A DNA stretch of 64,000 nucleotides from Piper betle (Eukaryota > Streptophyta > Magnoliopsida > Piperales > Piperaceae): assembly GCA_033002965.1 (NCBI GenBank), contig JAURVB010001927.1, positions 1 through 64,000 of the forward strand, read 5' to 3'. Below the pieces are notes generated by a model that saw only the letters and a list, made by a program, of their open reading frames with translations, was not told the DNA's origin and made no database searches. Shown piece by piece: positions 37,137-48,706 of this stretch (position 1 is its first letter; the number at the start of each line of letters is the position of its first letter). The translations under genes and the position numbers were made by a program.

Positions 37137-37850
37137 GAGGTTAAAAGGGTACTGTATATACCACGGGCCCAGCAGTGTTATTTGCTCTATGAGTTTGCCG
37201 GGATACTTTATTCTTGTCTTAAAAGCCGCAAAAATGAAGAGCTTGATGCTTGTTTGCCATTTGACATGAAAAGTACTTATTGTACTGTATATATATATAT
37301 ATATATATATAGCCGTTCCTTGTAAGCTGTACATAAGTCCTTGGTCCTCAATTATAATTTTCATGGTAAGTTGAGCTTTTGGATGTTGATTCAATTTTTT
37401 AACAATGGTTATGATCAAGCTATTATGTTTAATTTGTTATCCTTCTTCACATGAACGATAGATGTCTCGGTTACAGCTCTTTCTAAACTATAAAAGACAT
37501 CAGACATTAAGATATATATTATTGCTGACAAGGTTACATGCGTGGGAACTATATATCAGACAGACTCCAGATCATAGACTTAGTTAAGTGGCCGTAAAAT
37601 AAAAATCTTTTTAGCTGGTACTACTTTGTTTTTTCATTATGTAAAGAATGCATCCTTTTTCTTTTACTGCTACCAAATAACAATATTATAATTGCGGCTA
37701 GAATAAACGATAAAAATCAACATCACAGTATCTCTTAATTCCCTTAGCTCGAACGTCCCTATTTTATCAAGAGCATGCATTTCTTTCCAGACTGCTTGTA
37801 ACCAATTGTGACTAGCATGTTAAAAAAAAACAAAAAGAAAAATTGAGACT
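35254..37850. other. Intergenic, no gene recognised
   Basis: AT-rich DNA with two (TA)n tracts. A plus-strand frame at 36197-36427 (VRAHHLHGSDEAVRQNKDTD) has ordinary composition but no recognisable family. Confidence 0.3.
37086..37133. repeat. (TA)n microsatellite
   Basis: About 24 TA units; a second run of about 11 units lies at 37289-37311. Both are length-variable tracts. Confidence 0.9.
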
Positions 37851-38870
37851 ATCGTTTTTCTGATATTGTTCTGTTATAATATTTCAGATTATTATTGAAT
37901 AGAAGGGAATTAGGGGATGTACAGTGGATATCTTATCTGGCAAGGCCAGAGTTCTCCAAGTATAAGGGTAAGGGTTCTGGTCCCTTTTCCATGTGATGCG
38001 AGTTAATTTGTAACTGCACTTGCACCGTCTATACAATATTCCTCGCTTATATATATATATGCTTAGAAAAATATTAAGGGCAAAGGCAAAGAAAACAACC
38101 TATAATTAATTTAAAGAACAAGACAGCGGATTAATTGATTAAGAACTTCAACATGTACGCTTGTTACTAATTACCGGCAGGAACAAGCCCGGAGCAAATT
38201 ATAGAAGACATGGGTAGAAAGAATGAGTTTCGTGTAAATGCATCGAATGCTCTATCTGCTGCTTGTACATGGCAAGGGCATGCAAAGTTAGTTTGAGTTG
38301 CACTATGTCACTCTGCTGGTATGGGCCTAGGATCAATAAGACAATAACTGCTACAAACCATATGGAATCAGAAATGTTTATCGCCAGAAAGTTATGAGTA
38401 GTCCAGTCCTTCAAAAAAAAGAAGCAAAGTTACGAGTTGTGAGTACCTCCATATATAAACAAGTGATATAATTATTGGGAATAAGTAAAGCACAGCAGAA
38501 ACCCAGATGAAACGCCCACCACAGCATTGGTGAGACCAGTACCATTGCACGTATACGTGCACAAAAGCAAGCAAATATATTTAGTTCCAACATCTGTGAT
38601 GAACAAAGGGCAATTCTCGACTTTCACTCATCCATATATCTCACTTCTATTCTATTCAATATTCAACAACAATCCGACCTTGTCCGTCCTTTCTTTCCTT
38701 TCATCGCTCTTTCACTAAACTTGGGGCTGGCTTGATGGGAATCTGCAGGGATGGATGGCAAGGCACAGCCTTGGAGGGAGGGTCTTGGTACATGTGAAGT
38801 GACGGGTTAGCGTCTGCATTCATGCACAGGTTCCAGTAACAAATTTATAAGATTTCTTTTCTTCTCTAAT
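37850..38870. repeat. Segmental duplication, unit X copy 2
   Basis: Collinear with 25960-27420 (blocks listed at that entry). It is shorter, about 1.0 kb against 1.4 kb, mostly through indels. It precedes the WRC pseudogene by about 0.8 kb; copy 1 precedes the intact WRC gene by about 5.5 kb, 3.2 kb of which is the solo LTR. Confidence 0.6.
38199..38600 (-). pseudogene. Unidentified membrane-protein-like gene, copy 2
   Basis: Minus-strand frames 38199-38414 (DSIWFVAVIVLLILGPYQQS, then VQLKLTLHALAMYK) and 38392-38574 (CCGGRFIWVSAVLYLFPIII) overlap in different frames, so at least one intron or frameshift separates them. They correspond to the frames at 26374-26864. Family not recognised. Confidence 0.25.
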
Positions 38871-39689
38871 ATGCTAATCCTTGAAACCCTGATGTATACA
38901 TTATTCTTAATCTAACCCGACCAGTTGAAACACTCGTGTTTGGTCATGGTTAATTACGAACTGAATATGTAACATATTGGAAAGGTGATGGAAAGCACAA
39001 AAGAAAGTAGAATGAACATCATGAGGTTATCTGAAATATTAATTTGTTCCTCCTGCTAAAGTTATAAATCAGAAGGACGAAAATGTACTTAACAGTTGTT
39101 TCAATTTTTGAAAAACGTTAAATGTTCTAGCTAGTCTCCAGATAAGGATCATAATTAAAAAATAAAAGGCCCTCACATTAATAACCGATATACTAAATTA
39201 TATGGTGACAATGATTTTTTTAAAATTATGACAACTAATATGGATAAAAAAGATTGCGCCCTACACAAGTCAAGTATTTAATTTACCGTATACATAAAGG
39301 AAATAACAATATCATGCTTAAAACCAACTCCGCCAAACAACCTACTAGCTAGTTACTGGATACTCCTTCCAAAATTTTAAATTAAAATTAATATACACAT
39401 CGACTACCGTATGATCTAAAAAAGGAAAAGAATATTAATGCTCACTACCATATATAATGGTATGACCACAAGAACTTTTCTATCAAAGAAGTAAAAATAG
39501 TTTATGTTTTCCTTTTACCATGCATTTTCCTTAGCCTTATTGTGCGTATATGCGAGGGCTTTACGTTGTACTATATAAGTATTGGTACAGTATGGTTGGG
39601 GTTTTTATATATCACCTTTATAAAAACCATGCTTATTTTTATTGTTAATCAATTTCTAATTTATATTACTAATGTGCTGATCAAGCATA

Positions 39690-40164
39690 TAAGGAATGGT
39701 AAAATTGGTAGCAAGAAAACGAAGGCGGGTGTTTTCATAGAAAACTCTCGGTGCAGCCGGATCAATGGTAGGGGATGGAGGTGCAGCCAGCAGACTTTGG
39801 CGAGTATTCTCTTCGCGAGCACCATTTGGGGAAGGGAAGACTCAAGAGCATAAGTAGCCTACGTGGCCGACGAGCTACTGCATCTCGGATGTCTCAAACC
39901 AATCATATGATTAATGAGAAAAATCATATGAGCTTGGAATCACCTGTTGATGATATTGGTAATGATCAGAAGCCTCTCATTGAGGCAAGGAAGGGGCATG
40001 CTAGGAAGAATATTGGGTCGGTGAAGGCTCGTTCAATGAGTAGCTTACTGGGCTTGAATATTGCTCATGGCTCTTCGCCATTAATGTCGACGTCCATTGG
40101 AGGTGTTGCTGCCGGCATTGATGCTAGAAATTCTGATTTAGGTGCAAGTTCAATGCCAGGATGA
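39690..40164 (+). pseudogene. Truncated WRC-domain pseudogene
   Basis: Partial copy of the gene at 32935-34765. The frame opens without an ATG of its own at KIGSKKTKAGVFIENS, continues into CSRINGRGWRCSQQTL, then a one-base deletion near 39798 shifts the frame; the rest is readable in the next frame (EYSLREHHLGKGRLKS to GASSMPG). The third zinc ligand is lost (LCEHH became LREHH). Exons 1-3 and the basic region are absent. It cannot encode a functional WRC protein. Confidence 0.85.
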
Positions 40165-40570
40165 TCTTATGGTAGAGGAAATTGAAGTTATAATTAAGTT
40201 CATAAACTATGGTATGAGCTTTTCAGGATTTGTGTTGGATTGATGTAGAGTTAATTAGTATAGGTTTTCTTGTTTGTTTGTTTGTTTTTTCCTTGATATT
40301 ACACTTAGTTTTTTCATTGTCGAAGTGTGGTCTGTGACGCAGTCTTGTGTCTGTCTATCTATTAGTTCCTTTACAAATTGGTAATGGACCTTGTTGATTT
40401 CTCTTTCATTGTATGTATCATTGCTGGTTTTCTGAAAATTGGCAAAGAATATGGGGTGGTGGATTCTTCTTAGCCTGGATAAATGGGCCTGTAGTTGTAT
40501 AAAACATTGGGTGGGAGGAAAGTGGCTTCTTAACATGGGCTTTTCTCTCTAGTTAGCGAATAATTGCATG

Positions 40571-41774
40571 GGCCCCATCTTTGTCCTAGTTGACTATATA
40601 TTTTTTTTGAATCCGACTATATCAATTTCCCAATGACAAGCTGGATTAAGTTCCATAAGAAATGAGCATGAAATCGAGAAAATATACAGTTACATAGCTC
40701 CAAAATTTGAGGAAGATGAAATAATAGGGACTTATTGGTGTATTATAAGCTTTTATCGCTTGATTTGAAAAGTAAAAAAGTCAACCGTACATGGAATCGG
40801 GCAAAATGGCTAGTCTTGAGATAAATGCCCATTTGAGTCAGCCCCTTGAGGCGCAAGGCTGCGTCCCCAAACCATTCGCTTAAATTAGGTTTACATTGTT
40901 TGTTTGTAGTAAATATTCACATGTACATTTTCCAGCTAAATGTCTGCTCGATTTCTTCTCTCGTTTTGGCGAGACAAGTGTGTGTAGGTGTAATGTGGAA
41001 CCTGATCCTGTGATCGACATATCATTACCAAAAGAACGACGCGCACCTCATATGGAAATACAAATACCTAGCTATATATGCAGTGAGAACAACAAGTTAA
41101 GGTGTTTTACTTAAAATTTTCATATGGCGAGCAAGTGTCGAAAAAAATAATTTGGAATGCGCAATTTGCAGAATTTCGTTAGTTTCAAATTAGCCAATTT
41201 GAGGAAGTGTGAGAACTTGGAATTCGTAGACAAGGAGCGAAAAGAACTCGTTCGATTCTTATACCAAACGAGATCTATAATCAGACATTGGAGGAGACTT
41301 AAGTGTGCAGTGCATGAGCTTCTCAGATGTACAAGTGGCTTTCCCACGCTCTGTAGTTTCGAATGGAGTTGATTTTTTAATTAATTAATAGACAAACATG
41401 GTGGATATGCACGTGTTCCATCTCAATCGCCATGCATGTTCACGATGCGGTCATTCGCGGGCATCTAGCTTCTACCTTAAAATTTTGATCCACTACTATT
41501 TCAAAAGAAAAATGCGGCTTTCCTGTTCACATTAATCTCCCAGTTTTAATGTCGTCGGATTTATTTGATCAAGTGCGTATTATTAATTGTACAGGGACTA
41601 AAGTAGAATTAATTTAGTTTAACTCTAGATATTTTCCACAACAATCAATCTTTTTAGAAATATTAATTATCCATTTCACGCACATGAAACATATTATATA
41701 ATTTTAGTCTCATATATGTATGCATAATTGAGATATAATATTATTTGCCATCTTCTCCTTTTTAAATAACCAAA
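40571..41774. other. Intergenic, no gene recognised
   Basis: Contains the end of the WRC duplication and the 3' flank of the PR-1 gene. Short frames at 40896-41114 and 41157-41372 have no family signature. Confidence 0.3.
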
Positions 41775-42010
41775 CTAGTAGGGCGGCTGGCCAATGTAAT
41801 TCCCAGGAGGGTCGTAGTTGCAGGTGATGAAGACATCACCGGAGGGGCACTGCACCCAGTCGCACCCGATCCACTTCGTGTTCTTCCACACCACCTGCGT
41901 GTAGTGCCCGCACTCTTTGCCCGGCGTGCACTCGTTCGACTTGACGTCGTAGTCTGGCCCCTCCGACGCCCACAGCTTCACGGCGTCGGCCGGCGTCCAC
42001 TGGTTGCCGC
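41775..42010 (-). pseudogene. PR-1 (CAP superfamily), C-terminal part
   Basis: Second half of the split PR-1 gene. It encodes [20 protein letters not shown], then both CAP signatures: [20 protein letters not shown] and [15 protein letters not shown] before the stop. Cysteines and the cavity His of HYTQ are intact. The copy of the 5-bp target-site duplication (GCCGC) is 42006-42010; the Copia 5' LTR follows at once. See the N-terminal part at 48186-48595 for the reading-frame problem. Confidence 0.9.
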
Positions 42011-42528
42011 TGTTGGATTTTGGACGTATATATACAAGTATATAATTGTATCATATGCTATTAATAAGGTTTGAGCCTAAATTAAATTGATCTATTAAAG
42101 TTAAGGTTAATGAGCCATTAATATTTAAGATAAATATGTGGAAATACCATATATTTAAGATGAGTATGGATAAATATGTGTAGATACCGTTTTCGTAATC
42201 TCTAATTTATGATGGGTTAAATTGGAATTATGAAAGATAAGGATAAATACGGTTATACGAATAAATACGGTTATGGTCCCCAAATTCGCACCGTAGTTTT
42301 TCTTTTCTGGTATCCCATCATCCAGGAACTCTGGCTTTGGAGAACCGGTGTAGAATTTGGAAGATCAAACCAGAAGAAATCAAAGAATTGCTTTACGATT
42401 ATGGATCCAGGTACGCTTCCGTTATTAAATTTATTTTCTTGATGATTTGATATGAAGAAGGTTTTATTGATGATGGTTTTATCATCTATATAATTTTGGA
42501 TAAAGTTTAAAGTTTTTTTTATTCAACA
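42011..42528 (+). repeat. Copia 5' LTR
   Basis: Starts TGTTGGATTTTGG and ends TTTTATTCAACA. The same short frames occur in both LTRs and are not genes. Three of the five differences from the 3' LTR are A here against G there. Confidence 0.97.
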
Positions 42529-43343
42529 AGTGGCATCAGAGCTTCTTCATATTAAATCATTGAGAATTAATTGATTTATGTTTATTTTATTTTTGGAATG
42601 AGTCAATCATTCAATACTTGTTTGTATGGGTAAATTTTATGGTTCAAATTTACAGTATTCCCTTATTCACCAAAATTGACATGGTTTACAACCAATCTTC
42701 TTTAACTTATTTAGAATACCCTAAATTTTGGATGGTGAATATGGTGATTATATATTTTACTTTGCCCAAATTTTGCACTGTCAATATCAGTTTATGGGAT
42801 ATTTTTCCCAAATCAAGGTCCTCTTTTGGTTAAATATCAAATGAGGACAATAAAGTTACAAAAGGTTATAATTTCAGAAATTTCCAAATAAAGATATTTT
42901 TATAACCTTTTTCAGTTTTATGTTATTTGGGATTATTAAATTCAAATTATGGTTCAGTTACAATTAATATTTTAAAATTTATTAAGGACTACAATATGCT
43001 GCCAAAGTAGCCTCTTTTGTAGAAATTAATTTATTTTAAAATATTAAGACGGTTGTGGGTATATGATTCATGTGAATATTAATCGGCCCAAAGGAAGGTT
43101 AATATTTGACAGAATTATATATTCATTTGCGGTAATAAATATGGGATAATTATCAAGTTTCCATGTGGATAATAAATCAGCCCAAAGGAAGGTTTATTAT
43201 TTGACAGGATTTATTGTCCATATTTGATTATTGCACTGAGAGTACCACTTACAAATTAATATTTCTGTCCAAAGACTAAATATTAATGTTGTGCTAGGTA
43301 TCTGTCGATGGGATTAACTATTATTTGAATTATTAATCTTATT

Positions 43344-44090
43344 ATGGGCATGTTGTTTTGTTCTATAGATTCAGTTAATCAATCTGCTTATATGATTTCT
43401 GCCAACATCAATTCAGTTCTTATGCTTAAAGATAATTTTAAGGATTGGAAAGAGAACGTGATAATCGTTCTCGGCTGCATGGATCTTGACCTTGCATTAA
43501 GGACTGAACAACCTTCTTCTCTTATGGAAAAAAGTTCCATTGAGGAAAAACGGGACATTGAGAAGTGGGAACGTTCAAATCGCACGAGTCTTATGATCAT
43601 GAAGCGTAGGATTCCGGAAACCTTCAGGGGTATGTGTCTGAAAAGGTTACTATAGCCAGTGAGTTTCTTAAAGAAATTGAAAAGCGTTTTGTAAAAAATG
43701 ATAAGGCTGAAACAAGTACTCTTTTGTCGAACTTGATTTCAATGAAGTTTAAAGGCAAAATAAGCATAAGGGAGTACATCTTAGAGATGTCAAAAACTGC
43801 TTCAAAACTAAAAGCACTAAGGTTAGAGCTATCTGAAGATTTGCTCGTGCATTTAGTTTTAATTTCTCTTCCGGCATAATTCAGTCAATTCAAGGTCAGT
43901 TACAACTGTCAAAGGGACAAATGGACTCTTAATGAGCTCATTTCTTATTGTGTGCAAGAAGAAGAAAGGTTGAAGCAAGAACAGGCTGAAAGTACTCACT
44001 TGGCTAGTACCTATCAAGACAAAATAAGAAAAAAAATCAGGTTCTTGCTGTTTCTTTTGTGGTAAACCTGGACATATGAAGAAGGAATGC
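43344..44090 (+). pseudogene. Copia gag with zinc knuckle, frameshifted
   Basis: The frame from 43344 (ANINSVLMLKDNFKDWKENV, then MIMKRRIPETFRG) shifts near 43633. The continuation (MSEKVTIASEFLKEIEKRF) stops at 43877-43879, a Gln codon changed to TAA within SLPA-FSQFK. After another shift the CCHC knuckle CFFCGKPGHMKKEC appears at about 44050-44092. Capsid/nucleocapsid function is lost. Confidence 0.85.
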
Positions 44091-44159
44091 ACTAAGTATC
44101 ACACTTGGTGTGTAAATAAAGGTCCATTTCGTAATTTTGTTTGTTGTGAGGTTAATTTA

Positions 44160-45307
44160 GTTTCAGTACCAATACACACTTGGTGGCTAAATTCGGGTGA
44201 TACTACTCACATAAGTGTGTTAATGCAGGGTTGCCTGAGTTGCCAAAAGCCAAATGATGCTGAAAGATTCATCTATGTGGGTAATGGCAACTCAATTATA
44301 GTTGAGGCAATAGGATTTTTAGATTATTGTTGAAGACAAGATATTATTTGGATTTGAAAGAGACATATGTAGTACCGTCTTTTAGACGGAATTTGGTTTC
44401 TATTTCTATATTGGACAAATTTGGTTATTCTTGTTCATTTAGAAATAATAAGTTTAGTCTTTTTCTAAATTCAAATATTGTAGGTATGGGTTCCTTGTCT
44501 TTTTATGATAATCTATATTTACTTGATACTATTGCATCTTTTAATGAAACTTTGCATGTGGGTTTATGTGGTACGAAAAGAAAATTAACCAATGAGAATT
44601 CTGCTTTATTCTGGCACAAGTGTTTAGGAAACATTTCTAAATAAAGAATTGAACGACTTATGTCAGATGGAATTCTTGATTCTCTTAATTTATCAGATTT
44701 TCAAGTCTGTATTGAGTGCATTAAGGGAAAACAAACAAATATAAGGAGACTAGGTGCCAATATATCTTCAAGCGTCTTAGAACTAATATATACGGATATT
44801 TGTGGGCCATTTTCTACGGCTTCTTGGAATGGTCAACAATATTTTATTACGTTCATAGACGATCATTCTCATTATGGTTACCTATATCTCATTCATGAGA
44901 AGTCTCAAGCATTGGACTTGTTTAAGGCATATAAGGTTGAAGTTGAGAACCAACTTGACAAAACTATTAAGGCCGTCAGATCTGACCGTGGTGGTGAATA
45001 CTATGGTAGATATGATGGATCAGGTGTACAATGTCCAGGACCATTTGCCAAATTCCTAGAAGAGTGCGGAATTGTCCCACAATACACAATGCCAGGTACT
45101 CCTAGCATGAATGGTGTTGCTGAGAGACGAAACCGAACATTAAAGGACATGGTGAGAAGTATGATTGTTCATACTACTTTAACTGATTCATTCTGGGGTG
45201 AGGCACTAAAGACAACAACATATCTTCTTAATAGAGTACCAACAAAGGCAACAGTTAAGACCCCTTATGAATTATGGACTGGAAAAACACCCAGTATTAA
45301 GCATTAA
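44160..45307 (+). pseudogene. Copia protease remnant, pre-integrase and integrase core
   Basis: The segment WWLNSGDTTHISVLMQGC at about 44190 has Asn-Ser-Gly where the aspartic protease expects Asp-Ser-Gly, so the catalytic Asp is lost. The frame changes near 44330 into the GAG-pre-integrase region, with stops around 44645. Integrase core 44660-45307 holds the D, D and E residues (YTDICGP, SDRGGEY, GVAERRNRT). It ends at a TAA (45305-45307) where a Leu codon is expected. Confidence 0.85.
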
Positions 45308-45670
45308 CGCATATGGGGTTGTCCAGCTAAAGCAAGGCCTTATAGGCCAAATGAAAGGAAACTGGACTTAAGAACAGTTAGCAGTTATTTTGTTGGGTAC
45401 TCTGAACGGTCTAGAGGGTATAAGTTTTATGATCCCACAATAAGGTCATTCTTTGAGACGGGAAATGCCCAGTTCTTTGAGGATATTGAGTTTGGAGGGA
45501 GAAATGAAGTTAGAGACTTTGTCTTTGAAGAAGAATCTGATTCTCTTCCCATGATTGTTCTTGACAATAATCAGGATCAGGATTATATTCCTGATGTTGT
45601 TCAAGAAACAATATCAGAATTACAAGACAATGTCGAGAATCTCCCTAATCAAGTTATACCTGAAGAGTAA
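45308..45670 (+). pseudogene. Copia integrase C-terminal region
   Basis: Same frame as the integrase core after the internal stop: RIWGCPAKARPYRPNERKLD, SYFVGYSERSRGYKFYDP, then an acidic linker ending in QVIPEE and a stop. A further stop and frame change separate it from the reverse transcriptase. Confidence 0.8.
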
Positions 45671-45753
45671 ACTCAACAACCTCAAGAATAAATGCCATTA
45701 AGGAGATCCACAAGAGAAAGGAGAAATTCCAAGAACATGAGGATAATATTGGA

Positions 45754-46680
45754 ATGGTGGAAGATGATCCAATCAACTTTCATCAAGCCATGAAGAGTTC
45801 TAATTCTCAAAAGTGGATTGATGCCATGAATGAAGAGATGAAGTCCATGAAAGCTAATGACGTTTGGGATCTTGTTCCATTGCCTGAAGGTGCGAAACCT
45901 ATTGGTTGTAAATGGATATTTAAAACCAAGAGGGATTCGAAAGGTGATGTAGAAAGATATAAAGCTCGTCTTGTTGCAAAGGGCTTTACTCAAAAGGAAG
46001 GCATGGATTATAATGAGACTTTCTCTCCAGTTTCATCGAAAGACTCATTCAGAATAATTATGGCATTAGTGGCACATTTTGATCTTGAGTTACATCAGAT
46101 GGATGTAAAGATTGCGTTTCTAAATGGTGACATTGATGAAACAATTTATATGGTGCAACCGGAAAACTTTGTATCTGGAGATTCAAAGAATATGGTTTGC
46201 AAATTAAAGAAATCCATCTATGGACTTAAGCAGGCTTCTCGTCAATGGTATCACAAATTTCATCAAGTGATTCTCTCATTTGGTTTTGAGATGAATGTTA
46301 TTGATGATTGTATATACCATAAGTTTAGTGGGAGTAAGTATATTTTTCTGGTTTTATATGTTGATGATATATTGCTTGCCAGTAATGATATAAGTTTCTT
46401 GCACGAAACCAAGAGTTTTTTATCAAAGAAATTTGAAATGAAAGATCTTGGAAATGCGTCTTTTGTATTAGGAATTCAACTACATCAGGATCGTTCTCGA
46501 TGTATACTTGGATTATCACAAAAGACCTATATAGAAAAAGTGCTTAAAAGATTTGGCATGCAAGATTGTAAACCAGGAGATACCCCTGTTTGTAAAGGAG
46601 ACAAATTCAGTCTCAATCAGTGTCTTAAAATGACATATAAGGAAATGAAATGCAAAAGATTCCCTATGCTTCAGCAATAG
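45754..46680 (+). pseudogene. Copia reverse transcriptase
   Basis: 308 codons covering almost the whole RVT_2 domain: DVWDLVPLPEGAKPIGCKWI, YKARLVAKGFTQKEG, ELHQMDVKIAFLNG, KSIYGLKQASRQWY and the catalytic YVDDILLAS. The domain is intact internally, but it is cut from integrase by stops and from RNase H by a frameshift before 46680 (expected GSLMYAQVCTRPDI is in the next frame). Confidence 0.92.
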
Positions 46681-47188
46681 GAAGTCTTATGTATGCTCAA
46701 GTATGTACGCGTCCAGATATTGCGTATATTATTGGAATGTTGGGCAGATATTTAAGTAATCCGTGATTGGATCACTGGATAGCAGCCAAAAGAGTCATAA
46801 GGTATCTTCAGAGAACAAAACATTACATGCTTACCTATCAGAAGTCAGATCAACTTGAGATCATTGGGTATTCTGATTCTGATTTTGGTGGATGTCAAGC
46901 TATGTCTACTTGCTTGCTGGAGGAGCTATTTCTTGGAAGAGTGCTAAGCAGACACTCATAGCTTTTTCCACCATGGCAGCTGAATTCATAGTTTGTTATG
47001 AGGCATCCAATTATGGAATATGGTTGCGGAATTTTGTCACAGGGCTGCGCATTATTGATAATATTGAAAGACCACTTAAGTTATTTTGTGACAATCAATT
47101 TGCAGTATCATATTCAAATAACAACAGGAGCTCATCTAAATCAAAACATATAGAGATCAAGTTCCTTGTTGTGAAAGAAAGAGTTTAG
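46681..47188 (+). pseudogene. Copia RNase H
   Basis: GSLMYAQVCTRPDIAYIIGM is followed by a stop in SNP-LDHWIAAK, then RVIRYLQRTKHYMLTYQKSD and YSDSDFGG, a shift, and AISWKSAKQTLIAFSTMAAE with LKLFCDNQFAVSYSNN to the stop at 47186-47188. Catalytic acidic positions are present but split across frames. Confidence 0.85.
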
Positions 47189-47667
47189 AGTGATAAAGTT
47201 TCGGTAAAGTCTCTATAGAGCATATTGGGACAAACTCTATAGTTGTGGATCCACTTACTAAAAGTTTACCGCCCAAGGTCTTTCATGAGTATGTTGCTCA
47301 TCTGGGTGTTGTATCATTTGATGATATGTTACTTTAGTGGGAGTTTGTTTTGTTGAGGTATTTGGTTTATGTTTCACTCTATTTTGGTGATCTCATAAGG
47401 TTGGACCAGTTGAAAATAGGCATGTTCAGATCAAATTACATGTAATTTTCATGCTACACATCCATACTTGATCTATGTCATTTAATTATGTTGATGTATG
47501 TGACCATGGATGGGTTTAGTTACGATAAATGTAACGAAAATCGCCTTGATCCTATATTAACATTAATTAATGGACGAGATTGTTATTTTGGAATAATAGC
47601 GTATGTTATTTTGGAGCTCATACGGTAATATACAATTATCTTTATATATATAGTCCAAGTGGGAGAT

Positions 47668-48185
47668 TGTTGGATTTTGGACGTATATATACAAGTATAT
47701 AATTGTATCATATGCTATTAATAAGGTTTGGGCCTAAATTAAATTGATCTATTAAAGTTAAGGTTAATGGGCCATTAATATTTAAGATAAATATGTGGAG
47801 ATACCATATATTTAAGATGAGTATGGATAAATATGTGTAGATACCGTTTTCGTAATCTCTAATTTATGATGGGTTAAATTGGAATTATGAAAGATAAGGA
47901 TAAATACGGTTATACGAATAAATACGGTTATGGTCCCCAAATTCGCACCGTAGTTTTTCTTTTCTGGTATCCCATCATCCAGGAACTCTGGCTTTGGAGA
48001 ACCGGTGTAGAATTTGGAAGATCAAACCAGAAGAAATCAAAGAATTGCTTTACTATTATGGATCCAGGTACGCTTCCGTTATTAAATTTATTTTCTTGAT
48101 GATTTGATATGAAGAAGGTTTTATTGATGATGGTTTTATCATCTATATAATTTTGGTTAAAGTTTAAAGTTTTTTTTATTCAACA
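47668..48185 (+). repeat. Copia 3' LTR
   Basis: 518 bp, same ends as the 5' LTR, followed by the target-site duplication GCCGC at 48186-48190. Five substitutions separate the two LTRs. Confidence 0.97.
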
Positions 48186-48595
48186 GCCGCTGCCCACAAC
48201 ACGTTCTCGCTGTATGGTTCCATGGAGTGTTTCATCTCGCAGCAGGTGGAGGCGATCTTCCACGCCCATTGCCGGGCGTACCGAGCCACCTTCTTGTCCC
48301 ACGCCACTTGTGGCAGCCCCAGTTTTGCACGCACCGCGTTGTGCTCGTTCACAAACTCTCGCGCCATGGCTCCCCGTTTCCGGTGCTGCGATATGGTACC
48401 GCGAGTTGAATATGCGGCGTCTACTGCCATGGTCTTTCGGTCCAACGGCGTCGAATCATTGAAGTGGAAAGGGTCGAGGAGGCGGTACCCGATGCCGGCC
48501 TTACCATGGGGCACACGGATATGATCTTCTCCGGCGTCGACGCCGGCGACCAAGATGGGAGAGAGCGCAAGGAAGAGGTAGAAGAAGGGATTCAT
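48186..48595 (-). pseudogene. PR-1 (CAP superfamily), N-terminal part
   Basis: First half of a pathogenesis-related protein 1 gene. It encodes a signal peptide (MNPFFYLFLALSPILVAG), an unusually long pro-region to about residue 75 (RTKMAVDAAYSTRG-like, basic), then the CAP core FVNEHNAVRAKLGLPQVAWD and ARQWAWKIASTCCEMKHS to YSENVLW. The Copia element interrupts after the LW codons. Removing the element and one target-site copy leaves 641 coding bases, one short of a whole number of codons. The missing base is a G in the LWGSG region (TTGTGGGCAGC where TTGTGGGGCAGC is expected), so the gene is also frameshifted. An intact form would be about 213 residues. PR-1 proteins are secreted, bind sterols and are salicylate-linked in defence. 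Confidence 0.9.
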
Positions 48596-48696
48596 CCTTT
48601 GAGGCCAGTGGAGGGAAAGGAGAAGATTGGCTTAAGGAGTTTATGATCCCTCTCCCTATAGCTTGAGAAGAGCAATTTTGAAACAAGGTCGGAGAG

Positions 48697-48706
48697 GTTT
48701 ATATAA
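48697..48706 (-). promoter_or_regulatory. Likely TATA box of the PR-1 gene
   Basis: CTTATATAAAC on the minus strand lies about 105 bases upstream of the PR-1 ATG. It is a strong TATA match, so the broken gene may still be transcribed. Confidence 0.5.

Larger units (their letters stand above)
42011..48185 (+). mobile_element. Ty1/Copia LTR retrotransposon, 6175 bp, inserted in PR-1
   Basis: Complete structure: 5' LTR 42011-42528, primer-binding site AGTGGCATCAGAGCTTC at 42529 (initiator Met tRNA type), gag, protease region, integrase, reverse transcriptase and RNase H, a polypurine tract (AAGTGGGAGA, about 47657-47666), and 3' LTR 47668-48185. Flanked by GCCGC on both sides. Integrase before reverse transcriptase marks the Copia superfamily. 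Both LTRs are 518 bp and differ at five positions. The coding region carries several stops and frameshifts, so the element is not autonomous as it stands. Orientation is opposite to PR-1. Confidence 0.97.

Noticed and set aside
42230..42442. Identical 70-codon frames in both Copia LTRs (also 47887-48099)
   Set aside because: They lie wholly within LTRs, so identity reflects LTR origin and not a gene.
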